Source: Hyphomicrobiales bacterium (lineage in GTDB: Bacteria; Pseudomonadota; Alphaproteobacteria; Rhizobiales; Aestuariivirgaceae). From it: a DNA stretch of 6,829 nucleotides. Below the pieces are notes generated by a model, which was not told the origin of the DNA, made no database searches, and saw nothing but the letters and a program-made list of their open reading frames with translations. Shown piece after piece: positions 5,971-6,829 of the stretch (the stretch's first letter is position 1; each line of letters opens with the position of its first letter). The position numbers and the translations under genes were made by a program. The DNA lies in the NCBI GenBank assembly GCA_012032065.1, contig JAAURV010000170.1, positions 1 through 6,829 on the forward strand, in the 5' to 3' direction.

Positions 5971-6732
5971 ATGGACCTCCTCAACCTTTTCACCCTCTTT
6001 ACCGGCGGCATCGTGGCCGGGATGATCAACGTGCTGGCGGGTGGCGCAGGCTTCATGACCTTTCCGCTGCTGATCGCGGCGGGCTTGTCCGAGATGGAGG
6101 CCAACGCCGCGAATTTCGTGGCGCTGCTGCCGGCCAACATTGCCGGCACGGCAGTCTATCGCAAGGAGATCGCCGAAGTGCGCCAGCATCTGCTGACGCG
6201 GCTGGTACTTGCCGCGGTGGGCGGAACGCTGGGATCGGTTCTCTTCGTATGGCTGGGCGAAGCTTCTTTCCACACCGCCATTCCGTGGCTTCTGCTCTTC
6301 GCGACGCTGTCCTTCGGCCTGGGGCCGATGATCCGGGCGCGGCTGCAATCGATGCAAGGGTTCGATGCCGCGCGCTGGCTGTGGCTCTCGTTCCTGCTCG
6401 AATTCATCGTCTATGTGTATGGCGGATATTTCGGGCTTGGCATGGGCATCATACTGCTCGCCATCCATTCGATCTTCAGCCACATGTCGATCCACCACGC
6501 CAATGCGTTGAGGAACGTGACCATCTCGCTGATGACGCTGATCGGCATTGTCATCTTCGCCGGCACGGGTCTGGTGCGCTGGGGCCCGTCGCTCGCCATG
6601 ATGGCGGGCGCGATCGTTGGCGGCTACGGCATGGCGAAAATCGCCCGAGGTCTCCCGCATCATGTGGTGCGGAACGTGATCCTGGGCTGGTCGATCGCGC
6701 TGACGGCCTATTCCATCTGGCGCTATCACTGA
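5971..6732 (+). CDS. TSUP (TauE/SafE-like) family membrane permease
   Basis: This is a 253-residue inner-membrane protein of the TSUP family. Characterised members export or import sulfur-containing anions and small organic acids, and the substrate here cannot be predicted. Both internal repeats are visible. The first carries FTGGIVAGMINVLAGGAGFM (about 10-29) followed by FPLLIAAG, and the second carries VYGGYFGLGMGIILLA (about 149-164), the two glycine-rich signatures of the family. Hydrophobic stretches near 5-38, 46-62, 75-96, 103-120, 135-170, 182-203, 205-225 and 233-250 suggest seven to eight membrane segments. Length is normal and the frame is intact. The ATG at 5971 lies 5 nt after the toxin stop, with no clear Shine-Dalgarno, so it may receive read-through from the toxin-antitoxin operon. 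I see no functional link between the two. Confidence 0.9.
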   Translation: MDLLNLFTLFTGGIVAGMINVLAGGAGFMTFPLLIAAGLSEMEANAANFVALLPANIAGTAVYRKEIAEVRQHLLTRLVLAAVGGTLGSVLFVWLGEASFHTAIPWLLLFATLSFGLGPMIRARLQSMQGFDAARWLWLSFLLEFIVYVYGGYFGLGMGIILLAIHSIFSHMSIHHANALRNVTISLMTLIGIVIFAGTGLVRWGPSLAMMAGAIVGGYGMAKIARGLPHHVVRNVILGWSIALTAYSIWRYH

Positions 6733-6761
6733 GCCGATGTTCCCGCACGGCATGTCCATCA

Positions 6762-6778
6762 GGAGGCTCGCAAGCCCC
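6762..6778. terminator. Weak stem-loop after the TSUP gene
   Basis: GGCT (6765-6768) pairs with AGCC (6773-6776) around a CGCA loop. The stem can be extended by GG (6762-6763) and CC (6777-6778) with one bulged A. It lies 30 nt past the TSUP stop and just before a possible converging gene end. It has no T tract, so a role in termination is only a guess. Confidence 0.2.
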
Positions 6779-6783
6779 AGCAC

Positions 6784-6829
6784 TCAAACGTCGCGGGGAA
6801 GCAGTCCCAACAGTTCCCGCCTAGCGCAT
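6784..6829 (-). CDS. Possible 3' end of an unidentified gene
   Basis: Reading leftwards from the window edge, this frame gives CARRELLGLLPRDV and then TGA at 6784-6786. The composition (arginine, leucine, GC-ending codons) looks like a genuine protein end, and a converging gene at this spacing after the TSUP stop would be ordinary. Only about 14 codons are visible, so neither coding status nor family can be established. Confidence 0.25.
   Translation of the reverse strand, partial: CARRELLGLLPRDV

Noticed and set aside
5787..6824. 345-residue open frame on the plus strand
   Set aside because: It is an out-of-frame shadow of the toxin and TSUP genes, with the arginine- and alanine-rich make-up typical of GC-rich alternative frames.
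1..6829. CRISPR array, tRNA or rRNA gene, insertion sequence, prophage genes
   Set aside because: No regularly spaced direct repeats, no cloverleaf or rRNA-like stretch, and no transposase, integrase or phage-type protein was seen in any frame.

Overview
The window is GC-rich (roughly 60% by eye) chromosomal DNA of an alphaproteobacterium, probably Hyphomicrobiales-like. The main pointers are an alpha-type SspB tail with its basic C-terminal VVSLDAFRKK motif, dense packing of genes, and strong GC preference at third codon positions. I cannot name a genus from the sequence alone.

Layout. Positions 1-359 hold the 3' part of an SspB-type ClpXP adaptor, with a probable one-base frameshift just before the first in-window ATG. 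A penicillin-insensitive murein endopeptidase (mepA, 363-1301) follows after 3 nt. Next is a Kup potassium transporter (1349-3250), then a PHP-domain phosphoesterase-like protein (3286-4224). These four genes run on the plus strand with short gaps and could be read together. A 240-bp convergent spacer (4225-4464) holds several inverted repeats but no gene I can recognise. On the minus strand, a class I SAM-dependent methyltransferase (4465-5292) is interrupted by two opposite single-base frameshifts. Divergent from it is a complete type II toxin-antitoxin pair of the DinJ/YafQ kind (5419-5965), with a clear palindromic operator laid over its promoter. Five nt after the toxin comes a TSUP (TauE/SafE-like) membrane permease (5971-6732). 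The last 46 nt may be the 3' end of another minus-strand gene.

How the genes work together. sspB and mepA look like an ordinary housekeeping pair (protein quality control and cell-wall remodelling), followed by potassium uptake and a metallohydrolase. The methyltransferase plus toxin-antitoxin segment (about 4.4-6.0 kb) looks like an accessory insert between otherwise conventional genes.

The most notable signal is a set of about five single-base indels in three different genes. In kup and in the methyltransferase they come as close pairs of opposite sign, so that a short stretch is read in the wrong frame and the original frame is then restored. The simplest explanation is residual indel error in the consensus, but real frameshifts are not excluded. 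I see no convincing undescribed biological system here.
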